Below, piece by piece: positions 22,464-48,022 of a stretch of DNA of 64,000 bases (position 1 is the first letter of the stretch; the number at the start of each line of letters is the position of its first letter). The notes under the pieces are model-generated. The model ran no database searches, was not told the origin of the DNA, and was given only the letters and a program-made list of their open reading frames with translations. The stretch covers positions 7,956,565 through 8,020,564 of the forward strand of contig JAKZAN010000001.1 of NCBI GenBank assembly GCA_023053545.1, given 5' to 3'. Made by a program: the position numbers and the translations under genes. Source of the stretch: Lepidurus packardi. Its lineage: Eukaryota > Arthropoda > Branchiopoda > Notostraca > Triopsidae.

Positions 22464-25381
22464 ATGCAGCATAATTTAAATGTACTTTTGCTGATTGGGG
22501 CCAAATTTAGTGATACGGGTAGGTTTATCTACCGTTTCGTTTTTACTTTTGATTAAAAAAATCTGAACCAAAAAAAGGTATTTTTATTTTATTTGTGTTA
22601 TGGCCTTTTTATTTAGATGGCAAATGGGTCTCCTTCATAAAAAGCCTATTGACATATTACCAGGAAATCAAAAGGATGTGTCACAGTCGTGCTATGGGAT
22701 TACATGCTCCAAGTGAAATAAAAGTGAAATGGGCCTGGCTAAATGCCTATTACTCAGAAAGCTGTGATGGAACATGGTTGGATTCCAAGCAATTTGAAGA
22801 GCAACTACTTACGTTAATTCAAAGAACAGACGCCAAAAAGAAACAAGGGTAAACAAATCAGCTCTAAAGCTTTATTTCATTTTTAGCCGGCTTTTGTTAC
22901 TAGTTCTGTCTCTGAAAAGATCCATGATTTGGCAGATAAACTCTCCGGAAGCGGTAACTGTACAGTTGAGCTCTTTTGGCTTACCAACTGGATTCACAAG
23001 TTGGAGTAAGCTCATCCAGTTCTGATGAAAGAATTCAATTAAACAAACCATTTTAGCCAGTCTGCCGGTCTCTATGGTGCTTTGCTACGCCTTCGCTCTT
23101 GCCATAACGCTGAAATCACTATTTTAACGAAGGACGCACCCAATCAAGATGTCCAACAATGGTTAACTTGTTTGCCAGCTAAGGGATGTACATTGATGGA
23201 CTGGGATCATAAGCAGCACCGATCTCCTACATTAGTACTTTGGCGAGGAAACTTAGAAGCTCTTACCGATGATGGAATCTCTCATTATGAACATCTGCAG
23301 CTTGTTCAACAGATCAACCAGTCCAATAGTTGTGAAGCGCCATGTATTGCTGTCGAGTCACAGGAGGCCCAAGTATGAAGGACAACATGTATAAATCGAG
23401 ACCAAATAGCCATACTTATTGCTAGGTCTACTTCGAGTCTACTATAACACTTGTCGAAGACTGTGATATACGCACGGTGCCTTCGTACCTATTTTCAAAT
23501 CGTACTTGCATTCTAGAAGCTTGTTATGATACAACATATACATCACTCCTACTGTCGGCCCTGCAGCCCACATATTTAGTAAAATTTCTTTTCAAAGTCA
23601 TAAGTTTGTAATTCCCATTCGTAGCGTACTACTATTTTTCGGTTGTATCTTTGCAATACCTGTCAAGAGACTTGTACTACTGAGAAATGGAAAGCTATGG
23701 TGTTGAACGGAAACCTTCGCAAACCCACAACGCCTAACTTGGACTCCTATATCGAACTTGTGTCAGTTGTAGATCCAAGTTTAGTCGCCAATAAGGTAAA
23801 ATATGCCTTATAATGCACCCGCCAAATATTAAATTCCCCTATATTTCGTTAGGTAAGGCTCGTGACTTTGCGGGATCCCAACAGTTTAGGCATGCTTGCT
23901 TCCTTGCTCTTGCAACTAGATACCCCACAGTCAGAGTCGGAGTCGGATCCGGATTCATACAAGGAGTCTAGCCAGTTTGATGCCAAGGAGTGGCTCAGAA
24001 GCTTACCCAACTTGATGGAAGCGAACGGTCCCCAGGCAAACTCAAAACTCATCATTATTGACAGTCTACCACCTCTGCCTAAGCCAGGTTAAAGGAAATA
24101 CTTTATATGATAGTTAACCTTAACAGTAATTGTCTGTAGTAAGTTACTTGGAGCTGGATCCTGCAGACTGGCCGGAAAAGGAATGGCTGTACTCTAACGA
24201 GAAAGCAGAAGCTATTCCACTCACTTCAACTATCGGCAAATGTCTTGAAGTGCGTGATATTCTTAAGCCTTTCGATACGGCAGGCAAGCTGAAGGAAACT
24301 TTCAAGAAGAATCTCTATCAGATTGGTGATGTTTCCAAGCTCAGGCTTAAATGTGTGAAAGCTGGACCAGAAGAAAAGCTCACTGCTAGTTCCTATGATA
24401 TATGGTAAGTTGAAACAAGTATTCATATCCAAACCTCAGACTTGCCCAAAATTTGTGTTCCTAGTTATAATACATCAGAAGAAATTGAACGGCGAGAGAT
24501 TTCTAATGTGGAAAAACAGCGTTTGCTAGTTCCCCGTGATACAGCTAGTGTGTGCAACGTGTGGTCCAACGGTATCGAGATTCCTCTTCCGACACAGAAA
24601 AAGGCGTTAAAACCTGTCCTCAAAGCGAAGCGGCAGTTGACTAAAACGCCGGTTAAGAAAGTGTTGAGCTCAGCAGTATTAGCTACAAGACGTTCCCCTC
24701 GACTGCAGGCCAAGTACCGCCAGGAGTCAATAAATTCAACCCCAGTTAAAGTAAAATTGAAAATTGCACATATTCGTACCAGATGAATGCTTACTCTGTT
24801 ATCTTAGGGTGAGAAAGAAATGTTTCTTACTGTAGCAACACGTCTCAGGACGCCTGTCAAGAAGGTGACTGTGTCTTCTGGATCTGTTCATATACATTCC
24901 CCTCCTGCCAAGCTGAGAGAAGCTGCTCAGTCTCCTAAATTGAAGAATCCTGCTGCAATCTTAAAAATCCCGACTTTTCAATCGCCTCAAGAGCTTAGAA
25001 CACCTGTAAAAAAGACCCTAGCGTCTCTTACGTCGCCAGTTCGACATTCTCCCCGTTTGCAAGCACGTACAGAACAGTTTGGCAAACCATCCACTTCCCC
25101 CACAATAGAAGTAAGCCTTGTTCTCATAAATCTCAAGTTTTTTTGGTATCTAATAACGATAATCTGGTTAGGTTTTAAACGCAGCTGTGGTTCAGGCATT
25201 AGCTCTGTTTGGTATTACAAACACGAGTGAATCTTACGAATACTGTGTCCAGAAACTGACTGGCATTTGCAACCAATTTATTGAAGACGTTGAAGAACAC
25301 GATTTGTTTCAAGACCTCTCGGAAATTGCCAAGACACATGCCTTAGGGGTAATCAAACTAGCTAGTAAACGGAAAACGTGA
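22464..25381 (+). CDS. MTBP: MTBP (Mdm2-binding protein), Treslin partner in origin firing
   Basis: Known role in animals: nuclear partner of Treslin/TICRR needed to load CDC45 and fire replication origins. Eleven exons in matching phase: 22464-22518, 22617-22848, 22904-23005, 23057-23372, 23426-23578, 23625-23795, 23853-24087, 24140-24404, 24465-24750, 24808-25110, 25172-25381 (about 775 aa). The start ATG precedes VLLLIGAKFSD, like the short hydrophobic MTBP start. Family-like segments include EKIHDLADKLSG, EITILTKDAPN followed by LVLWRGNLEAL, KWKAMVLNGNLRKP, LELDPADWPEKEWL, CNVWSNGIEIPL and the helical end ICNQFIEDVEEHD with VIKLASKRKT. The tail before this end repeats TPVKK and SPRLQA motifs (see findings). 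A GTGAGT at the stop could act as a splice donor, so an extra 3' exon is possible but not needed. Identification rests on recalled family patterns. Confidence 0.75.
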
Positions 25382-25394
25382 GTGCCTATTCTTG

Positions 25395-25400
25395 AATAAA
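25395..25400 (+). promoter_or_regulatory. polyadenylation signal for MTBP
   Basis: AATAAA 14 bases after the MTBP stop codon, implying a very short 3' untranslated region. It lies before the convergent ninaC 3' end. Confidence 0.5.
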
Positions 25401-25474
25401 AATTTTTTAAAATCAAGTTTGCCTACTAGTTTCAATCGATTTTTTCTAGCCTAGTTTTGCTATCAAATACCTTT

Positions 25475-25698
25475 AGGCTCCCGTATACCTTACCTTATTG
25501 CTGGGAAATAGTCATAGGTGGCACTGATGTTTGTTATTGTTTTGAGAACGCCTTGCGTGAGAAAATACGAGAAGAAATACATTATCTGTTTCTTTGACAG
25601 TAGGATAAGAAATGTACTGTCTATTTCTTCTCAACTTCAAAAGTTGTTCCGAAATCACATGCTAACCGCCTATTGAGAGCTAAGGTATACGGGAGCCT
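25475..25698. mobile_element. 224-bp MITE-like element between MTBP and ninaC
   Basis: AGGCTCCCGTATACCTTA at 25475-25492 is a perfect 18-bp inverted match to TAAGGTATACGGGAGCCT at 25681-25698. Inside, GAGAAGAAATAC and its near complement around TATTTCTTCTC form another palindrome. No frame. It is flanked by TTT on the left and TAA on the right. Likely a nonautonomous DNA transposon lying in the gap between the two convergent genes. Confidence 0.75.
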
Positions 25699-25770
25699 TA
25701 AAACTGCAAGTAAGGGAACTGCGTATCTGCCACGTCTTGCTTAAGGAAATGCAAATGTAGCTAAAACATA

Positions 25771-31866
<6,096 letters not shown>

Positions 31867-33542
31867 TTGCCCGTGGTTGTTAATTACTCTTCAGCCTTCT
31901 TGTTGATTATTTAACAAATTTTCACCAGCTGACCTCTATTTGAATTGTTGAACGTGATGGGTGTGAAGGCGGACTGATACGTGGAATGTGAAGCCTCTTT
32001 GTGGCTCGAACGAAAGCCTTTCAAGTATAACACCAAGCGCTATGGTTAAGAGCTAAAATCCTGTTAAGGGACTCACGTTTCTTGTATTTAAATACCTAAT
32101 TGTCTTAGCTAAGCCGAGCTAACCGAGAGAAAGAAGAAAAGTGAGGGGAAAAAAGTAGCCATGTGTGACTTGGTAATGCAATGGCCACTCCGGAATTTGC
32201 TGGCGATCTTTGGATCTGAAGAACGTTTTAGCTTTTCTTACTGATGGGTTCCGAAACCGTGTCCTTTTCCCAGGATCTGCTTTGTTATCAGAATATATCA
32301 GTGACGCATGTCAGGGTTAGAGTTTGTCGGAGCGTAATGAGTACCTTTTGCAAGAATGACGGCCAACTGACGACGATGATTGGGCCCTGTTCAGTCCATT
32401 CGGATGGGCGACAACGACGCATGGTATGTAACAAAAAGACCGAGCCTCATAGCCTCCCTGTCAAGCCCTCGCTACTACATTCTAATCGGGAGGAGTAATC
32501 AAAGTAGCTAGTAGGGGCTAACTTGAGTAGTAAGTACTATCATTTTCCAGTCGCGATGGCAATCGAACTATTGCCTGGATGATAAAAGGGGACATGGAAA
32601 CTTTGAAAAGAAGGCACGGGATGAAATAACCTTCTCTTGTTTAAGGAAGCTTACTACTCGGGTCAGTCCTATATCCAAAATTGAGATCATGTTTTACGCA
32701 AAAGTAAATTAAACTGAAATAATAATTCTACATCAGATCCTAAATACATTTAGTAATAACTTTTTTTACAAGAAACCCAAAGGCTTTTGAAAAGGGCGGC
32801 TCTCAGAGATGGCGTGGGAGTTTCACAAATGTAATTTAATCTACGTTTGTCCACTGCCAAGTTTTGGACCTTGGCTTGGGTTTCATATTGTTTTCGATTA
32901 GTCATTAATCAAAAGCAATGTATCTTAGTTCAAAATAGTGCTCAAAACTTTACAATCCATAGCAGTTTTGATTTATGAACCAAACACTCTTTGCTACTTT
33001 TTTTTATTGAAATCTTTAATGTGCATGTGGGTATAGTGCAGAGGCGAGTTTGTTGGATGCGCTCACGTAACATACATCTCTATCCTTCATTTCCACTACA
33101 CAAGACCGAGCCCAGGTAAGAATACATTTTGAAACAAAGACGGTCATTATAATCAACTTGTCAAGAACTAGTTAATTAGCCGCCAGCATGGAAAATTAGC
33201 TGTGGACTGATTAAATTTGGGGTTATGTAAGCTTCAAGTCTTCACTCTTGTATTCCTGAGGATTCATTTTTAGGTATATAAACCGCAAAAGTGTGCTCAC
33301 GATGAAACGAAGCGTAGCACGTGAATTGGAATATAGGTATACAAGTATGTATATAGATAAGGTCTTGAAAGAGTATGGCTACTGAATAACAACACTTCAC
33401 CATTGTACGTTTCTCGGGGTATTATTATTAAATTCCTTTTTAAGGATGTTTTCTCCGTTTTTTCTGTAATTTTGCTAGTTCCTGCTCCGCAGTTGAATCG
33501 TTTTTAGCAAAAAATCCAAAGGTTTTATGCCAACTTAGCTCA
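31867..33542. other. intergenic, ninaC upstream and Wnt10 downstream
   Basis: No protein or RNA gene was recognised. It contains the presumed ninaC promoter (just above 31866) and the Wnt10 3' untranslated region. A minus-strand AATAAA (plus TTTATT at about 33003) lies roughly 540 bp past the Wnt10 stop and could be its polyadenylation signal. Confidence 0.5.
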
Positions 33543-36500
33543 TCATTTGCATACAGTGACCCATTCTTCAACTGTGCAGTTATTGCATACCACATAGCAG
33601 CACCAGTGGAAACGACACTGACACCTCTCAGTCCGACGCTGCCGAATTGTATTGTAACCCCTTCCACAACACAAGGAATCACAGCCGTCAATATTTTGGC
33701 TGGAGCGATTACACTGGCGTCCAGTTACGCCATGGAAATCCACATCCGGTTTGATTTCGCAAAAACTGGGGGATCTCTCGTAGTAAACTAAGTCTGTATC
33801 GCCCAAAGTGCGAAGGTACTTGTGCAAAGGATAGGCTTGGGCCCGGTTACCAATATGTGCATTGTCCAAATGGAGTTGCAATGCGTAATCAAAGCGCTTC
33901 TTCAAGATCACTCCCACGTTGCGAAAGTCCGGTGCGGATTTCCAGCAGGTTTTCAGTTCGCAGCTACCCGATAATCCATGGCATTTGCATTTCACTTCCA
34001 TGTTGCGGGCCACCACCTGTGTAATTTTGGCGGAAAGGGAAAAAAAGGGACAGATTATTAGATTCGAATAGCAAGAAAGGGGAAAAGGGTGTATCGTTAT
34101 AAATTGCGCGGTTTGCGTGAGAAGGACCAATTAGGAACAAGGCCGGCCAACATACGGCGGTCGTTTGAAAGTATTTTGGAGCAATGAAGGGAATTTCACA
34201 CGACACAATTAAGCCATTGTGGCGTGATACGGAAAAGAAAGGCTTTTTTGTTTCTTTCGTTGTCTAAAGCTGGAGCGAGTCAGAGGTTTGGGACTCTTGG
34301 TAGACGTCTGGCGAGTCGGATGCACATTGGTTACGCATAGTCTAACGCATTGTCTTTTGCACGCAGGCACCCGCCTTGTAATAAAGACATTGCATTGCTT
34401 CAAACTGTTGCGCTATGTACAAGATTTTTTTTATGGAAAGGGTATAAAAGTCATAAAAAATACAGAAGAACAACTCGAATAGCTTCCTTTCGTTTTGCAG
34501 TAGAAGTAATTCTCAAATGCTTCCTCTAATCCATTAACCCATTTATTTTTTTTCGCGCGCAAACCAGGTGCCCTATGATCTGATAAATAAAGACGGGTAC
34601 AACAACGCAAAGCCTACCACTACCGTCACACAGACTTTGAGTCTTTTGTATCTTACAGAGAAGGAAACCCAGTTTTGTAGTCGGAAAATAGCCAAAGTGT
34701 TGAATGTGGGGTAATCTTACCATGCGTCCTGCTTGGTTGTTGTGCAGATTTATCTGGGAGTGAAGGTCTTTAGCCTTCTCTCTGGCGTCAAGGAGGTACT
34801 GAGAGAACTTGATGCCGAAATCAATATTGTGAGAGCAACCGGACCATTTCCAGTTTTTCTTCTTTTGCTGGCTATGTCGTCGCCGCTTGCCCCGTGGAGG
34901 CAGATGAGCATCGCAGGTACACGATGTCAATTTGCCTTGACTGCAAGCTTTCGCTACTGCTGCAGCGACGCCCGCTGAGGAAATAGCGTAGGCGAAGGCT
35001 GTTTCGCGATAACCTGCAAGAAACCCAGAAGAAAGATGTAGAAAACATTAAAACATCAATTCTCTACGCCTCCCAAAAGTAAGATGAACTCCCTGAAAAT
35101 ACGATGGAAATGAACGCCTTTCGGCTTCTATTGTTTCGGCGAGACACTCTTTTCCATTGTCTGGTGTTTCGTTGACTCAATGGCCCATTCAGTAGGACGG
35201 GTTAATAGTGGAATATTATAGTGTTGGCCTGCAAATGAACGTTTTGACCACCCAAGACGTATATGTTAGGTCCTTTGGGTGGTTATGTATGGAGAGCTCC
35301 ACCTTTCCACCTCGGCCACATCTTTCGTGGCTTCGCCAACACTTAGTTTACGAGGTACAAAAATCCCCTTTGGTATTTGTGGCACTAGCTGGTTCTTCAT
35401 TACGACTAATTCTATATTTTTACGATTTTTTTCTATTGCTCCAAACTTGCAGCCGTGTCCGCCTTGTGTCTTCCCGTGAATATAGGATGGATTTTCGAAT
35501 TGTATTTTAAGATTTGAAGGGCAACGTTAAGGTTGAGTGATCGTGTTTTCCCTATCAGCGATCAGAGTTTTAAAGGTATTATAGAAATATTTTCAGGGAG
35601 CTGAAAGCAAAACACAAGGGAGGTATTTGATTAAGATCCGCGGTATTGTTAGTCGAAGCTGAATAGCCTGAATCGCTTTGTCATAACCTGCGTTGCAGTG
35701 GTCTGTATTGTTTGCTCAATTAAAGCGTATCAAAAACTCCCCCGGCTCTCATTTCGGGCGCCTTCGGAACTTTAAATTTCGAACTTTCAAACTGTTGAAC
35801 GTCGTGCCTTTTGTACCAGCTCATGAGACTCCAGAAACGCAAGGTTCAACGTTGAGGCATTAAGGTATTTATAATATGTCCGAGAGGTGAGTTCTACATT
35901 CCTCCTTGATTGCCCATTGGGCTACTGCCGAAATTTTTGACAAAAGAGTTAACTAAATAACATCGTTGGAAAAAAGTGTTGGTAACAGGTAACATTGTGC
36001 ATGCTTAAACAATGAATTTGTTAAAAGTCTAACGATTAATTTTCTTAGGTAAAAGCCGTCCTATTATTCCATATTTTTGAAGCATTCCGGGGAGGAGGGA
36101 ACAAAAGGGGTGTCGTTATTTATAAGGGACTCTTGCTTGAGTCGGCTTGTACAAGATCTTTGATTTGTTCTGACTCATTGAAGCACTCGTAATTGGAAAA
36201 AACAGATGGTTATTTGAGCCTGATGGCACTGCGCAGGGCTGTTTCTTTTCCTGTTCTTGAAAGTACACTTCACTGCAGCGGGTTACATAGAAGAGGCAAT
36301 TGAACTGGCCAGGAACGGAACTAAGAACATCATTGAAAACGAGATATAGAAAAAGAAAAAAGCTATAGTGTATTACCATCACCAACGGGCCTCGGTCGGC
36401 AGGAGCAACTTGAACCAGCAGACAGAGTTATATAGAAAAGATTGAAGAAGACCACCAAGCTTGCGAAAGGGAGCTTTTTAAGCTTGCTCATGTTTTCCTG

Positions 36501-39500
36501 TTTAGTTTTTCTTTTTTTATTAAAGGGAATTTTTGTATCTGAATTTTAATATATGGAGAATAGGAGTAAAGGTAAAAGCTCTTTTTCCAAGGAGGGACTT
36601 TTTTTATTTTGCTGGCACAGGTGAGCGATGACATGTATGCCAAAAGCAGGTCTGTTAGACTGTAAGGCACTATGAACAAGTGGCTGCAGCGGCTTTGTCC
36701 GGTTGTCTCATGCATTCATCAGAAGCCCACTCATTAGCCGAGATTATATGAGTTTTCGCCGTGTTGGGTCCATGAGCCATACGCTTAGAGTAGTAACTCA
36801 ACCGCTGGGACATGTGGGATGCTAATGAGTCCCCGCGTTCGCCGTTTTCCCTTATGTTCGCACGAAGAAAATGTGTTGGAACTCTCTAATTTCCTGCTTC
36901 GATAAAGGTTTCTAGTTGTGCGGTGTACCTTAATACCGTTCCCCTTCAGCAAATCTGAGCACTTCCTCAGCCATTCTGCAAATTGAATAGTAAAACTGTA
37001 ACACAGACATCTTATACAGAACATAAAAATCGAATGTAACGCCCAAGCGGGGCAAAACGCCTTCCGACATGGAATCAAACGACACGGGAACTTCCCCGTT
37101 CTATAATTTGTCGCTTGTAATAATGTCCGGAAAACGAAGTCTAACAGTTCGTGAACTATGAATAGTAATTATTATTTTATTTATTTATTTATTTAAGTAC
37201 TACAAGTAATAATTTTTATAAACGTCAATGAAAACCGTTTAACACGAAACCGCTTAGCACGAAAACCCTGTTTACACAAAATGATATTCCGATCCAGACA
37301 AAACGCTATATAATTTCATACCTTTGTTTCCTTTTAGCACGAATAAAAAACATTTAACACGAAAAAATTTCGCGTCTTAGAGGAACGATGAGATAGTTTT
37401 GTTGCGAAAAAATATTTTTGAACGACAAAATACTTCTGTTTACTTACAAACCGTCTCCCTCTGCAATGAGAAGGGTTGTAGAGCCTTAGCAACATCCCTG
37501 ACTTAAGTTCAAATTTTTGCGTTCTCGCCCCAACAGTCCGTAGGCAGTCAAAACATTTCATTTTTATTTACAGTCTGTTAAAATGTATTATTTGTGCTTT
37601 AAAATGTATAGACTGTCAATGTACAAGCATAAACTTGAATATTAACTCTGTTATCACCACAGTTTTTCGATTAACTAGGTTTTTTGTATATATCTGTTAG
37701 CACGAAATCCTTTTAACACGAAAAAATATTCCGGTCCCTTCGATTCCGTGTTAAGCAGTTTTCACTGTATGTAATATAATTCAGTGTATGTAAGTTTGTT
37801 ACCATTTGTCTAATTGTAAATCATGTATACAATATTTATACATTCACTCTATATACGTTATATTTAATATGCATTTACTACATTACATTTACAATATGTC
37901 ATATAGTTATAGTAATATTTGTAGTTTTTTAATAATTGTTTACAACATTGTAGTCGAAATTGCAAATCCAGTTTTCATTGCAAGTTTACAAATTTGGTTG
38001 ACATGAAAGGTTAGTGATCAGACTTGTTTCTTGCATTTTCGAGCTGTCATCAGGCAAAGTTAGGGCTTTCGAGCCCTAGCGAACGTTTTCGTATTCATGT
38101 TAGCTGTGATGTACCTCTAACGCTCGAATTGGAAAATCGAACGTTTTTATGGATACCAAAACTTCTGACACGTTCATATACTATCGATTCCGGCACAGAA
38201 AAGTTAGGTAAGGATGTTTACGAGTTTTTTATTTTTTTGGTACAGGTCTTGTAAGTTTTGACCTTCAGTCGTGTTATAGAGCTTCGAAATTGTAGTTTAA
38301 AAAGGGGTGATGTAGTGTAAAAGCCGTATATAAGGGGCACGGCTCTCCTAATTTTGCCTGTTATTTAGAGACAAGTTTGAGTGAGTTACGAAGTGATCGT
38401 TTTAGTGCTCATTTTTTTTCCTCAGGCTTTGGTTAGGTCCAGAAATTCATTTACTCTTTGCGAGGAAAATCCAAGATGTTAATTGACCAGACTTTCCAGC
38501 AAGAGGGCAAGTCATTAATTAAGAGCCTTGGAATAACTAAGAAACTCGCTGAAGCACCGGGCCCGGCTGGCTTTTGTGCAAGTTAGTTGGGGTACCAACG
38601 CAAGCAATATACAAGAACACCCATGTCGGAGTAGGTTACCGTTATCATATCTCCTCCCCTTTCGTTCAATTAATTTATACACTGTGGTGCTTGTGTGCTG
38701 AGGCTGGTATGTGTGCTCCATAAGAAAGGTTATATATGGCCGAGTTTTGGGGCTGACTTGGCGTATTCATAACGACGGGTCCATCAGAATCCGAAGAATG
38801 CGGCAAGTCAACAGTAAATTGGGCAAACATACCTTTGGGAGGACGGGAATCTCACTGCATTGCGTGGGACCTCCATGTGCACCTTTTTCTCCTCTGTCCA
38901 AATCTAAACCGACGAATGGTAACGACATTTGGACGGAGTTAAGGGGGCAAAGAGGGTTCCAAGTCTTGCTGGGGGTTCTTTGGGACTTTGGAACTCCAAT
39001 TCGATATGCTTCGTAACAGGAAAAAAGGTGTCGAGCCCAAAAGAACCAGACGTCCCCAGGAAGAAATTGTCACAGAGGAAATTGAGAGTAGTTTTAGTTA
39101 AGTTTCCGGTTAAGTTGTTCAAAAATGCCTTGCATCGAACGTTTCTGCAACTCGTAATTTGTATTTTTACATGCCTAAGATTTGCCAAACTAACATTAGC
39201 GTTACTTTGAAGCCTTTGGAAAGTTGGATGATAAAAGGGGGTCTTGCTTTTGTGGTAGCAAAGTTTTTGGCGTATTCAATCAAGATCTACTTTATTCTCG
39301 CTAGGCAAGGTTAGGTGTTAATAAATATGTCTGTTTCATTGCATAGGGTGTCGCTAGTTGGTGATAAATGAGGAGCTTTAGGGAACTTTGAGGAAAAAAT
39401 ACCCATGGGTGTGGCTTAAACTTAAAAGATCTGTAGCTTACCTTTTTGTAGCAGGACGCTGGCATGCGGGTTCTTGATCTTGGGTTGCAACGAAGAGCAA

Positions 39501-40656
39501 TTCCATCGATGTTTCTGGAACTGATGCTGACATTCCGTGACAGCTACTTGGAAGCCTTGAATAGCCGTGATCATCACATCCGGGAACCGGTAACACAATT
39601 CAATCTGTTTTTTGGTCAAGCCAGGATAATTTTTGCAGGTTGCGACATCGCTTAAAGGATCAGTGATTTTGTTGGTGGATAAACTTGATCCTCGGCTCGG
39701 TGGTTTCAAATAGTTATTGGCGCGAACGGCCGAGGTGATACTGACAGCTTCAAGTGCGGCTTCAGATCCGTATTTACTGATTTCATTAGACAAGGACATG
39801 CCGAGGGGCGCTATAGCCGGAGCCGCAGAGGGTTTGAGCTCTTGATTGAGTTGTTGCCGCCGCTGTTGCTGCTGCTCTTGCTCCGAAGGCAATGCGGAAG
39901 CCGCGGGAGGAGCAGGTCGAACTCGGTTCATATTGTTGGACAAAGAGTACGATGTGTTAATATCAGCAGCACTTGACGCCCTACAGAAACATTGGTTAAC
40001 GATAGGCTGATAATGACTTGAACAAACATTTACACTACCATGATCCCTCAGATATCCAAATCTAACACCGAAATCTAAAAAACCTGTGTGTGGGCCCCAC
40101 AATTGCCCTTTCAGAATCATGGGAAAAAACTTTAGGTCGGGAGTGCTTGCTAAAACTTGGGGGGTTTATTTAGTGAGTGAGAACTAGCGTACTATAGCTT
40201 AAAGCAATCCAAAAAGAACTTGAGAAGGAAACTTTCAATAAGATAAGACCTTTTTTTTTTTTTTTACAAGAAAATTTGGAGATGAAGAACTTTCCACGTA
40301 TTCTTACAACCTTAGGTGACCAAGGGGAAATAACATGCCAACATTCCCTAATATTTGATATCATGATAGCAATTCACTTAGGTCAGGGAAGTCTTGGGGA
40401 TGAAGAGTGGGTGGGCCTGTCATTTCAAAAGTTATCTGTTCAGCCTTGTCCTTTTTTACTTCCTTTTTTGATTTCTTGAGGTGGATCAAACATAGTTATA
40501 GCTATGGAAAACGCATAGTTATGGAAAACGTGATTTTTTTCGGTCAGTGATTGTAATCCGTGATTAATGAATGTAAAGCCAAACATGGTTTGAAACTTAC
40601 CCGAGTAGAACCACAAGAGTCATAACAACAACGAGCCTCGTGTTTTCCGGTGTCAT
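33543..40656 (-). CDS. Wnt10: Wnt10 secreted signalling ligand
   Basis: Secreted palmitoleoylated Wnt ligand acting through Frizzled and LRP. Four exons: 40601-40656, 39442-39980, 34721-35013, 33543-34016 (about 453 aa, phases agree). Exon 1 gives the signal peptide (MTPENTRLVVVMTLVVLLG, cleavage likely after ASSA). Exon 2 first encodes a Wnt10-unusual Gln/Pro/Ala-rich stretch of about 100 aa, then the Wnt start NYPGLTKKQIELCYRFPDV and CQHQFQKHRWNCSSL. Exon 3: ETAFAYAISSAGVAAAVAKA, WKWSGCSHNIDFGIKFS, LHNNQAGRM. Exon 4: CKCHGLSGSCELKTCW with the acylated serine, CCGRGYNTIRQRRTERC, and the Wnt10-typical end FHWCCYVVCNNCTVEEWVTV. Its orthology call rests mainly on this last exon. A 4.4-kb intron (35014-39441) carries a DNA-transposon remnant. 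It is head to head with Wnt6. Confidence 0.93.
37225..37767. mobile_element. pogo/Tigger-like MITE in the Wnt10 intron
   Basis: The left end reads CAATGAAAACCGTTTAACAC and the right end, read inward, CAGTGAAAACTGCTTAACAC, imperfect inverted repeats of about 25 bp. Inside each end, TTAACACGAAA- and TTAGCACGAAA-type motifs recur in inverted orientation (about 37240-37355 and 37695-37725), which resembles the subterminal repeats of pogo/Tigger elements. The right flank starts TA; the left TA is not intact. 543 bp, no transposase frame. It lies in the long Wnt10 intron. Superfamily is inferred from end sequence only. Confidence 0.6.
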
Positions 40657-48022
<7,366 letters not shown>

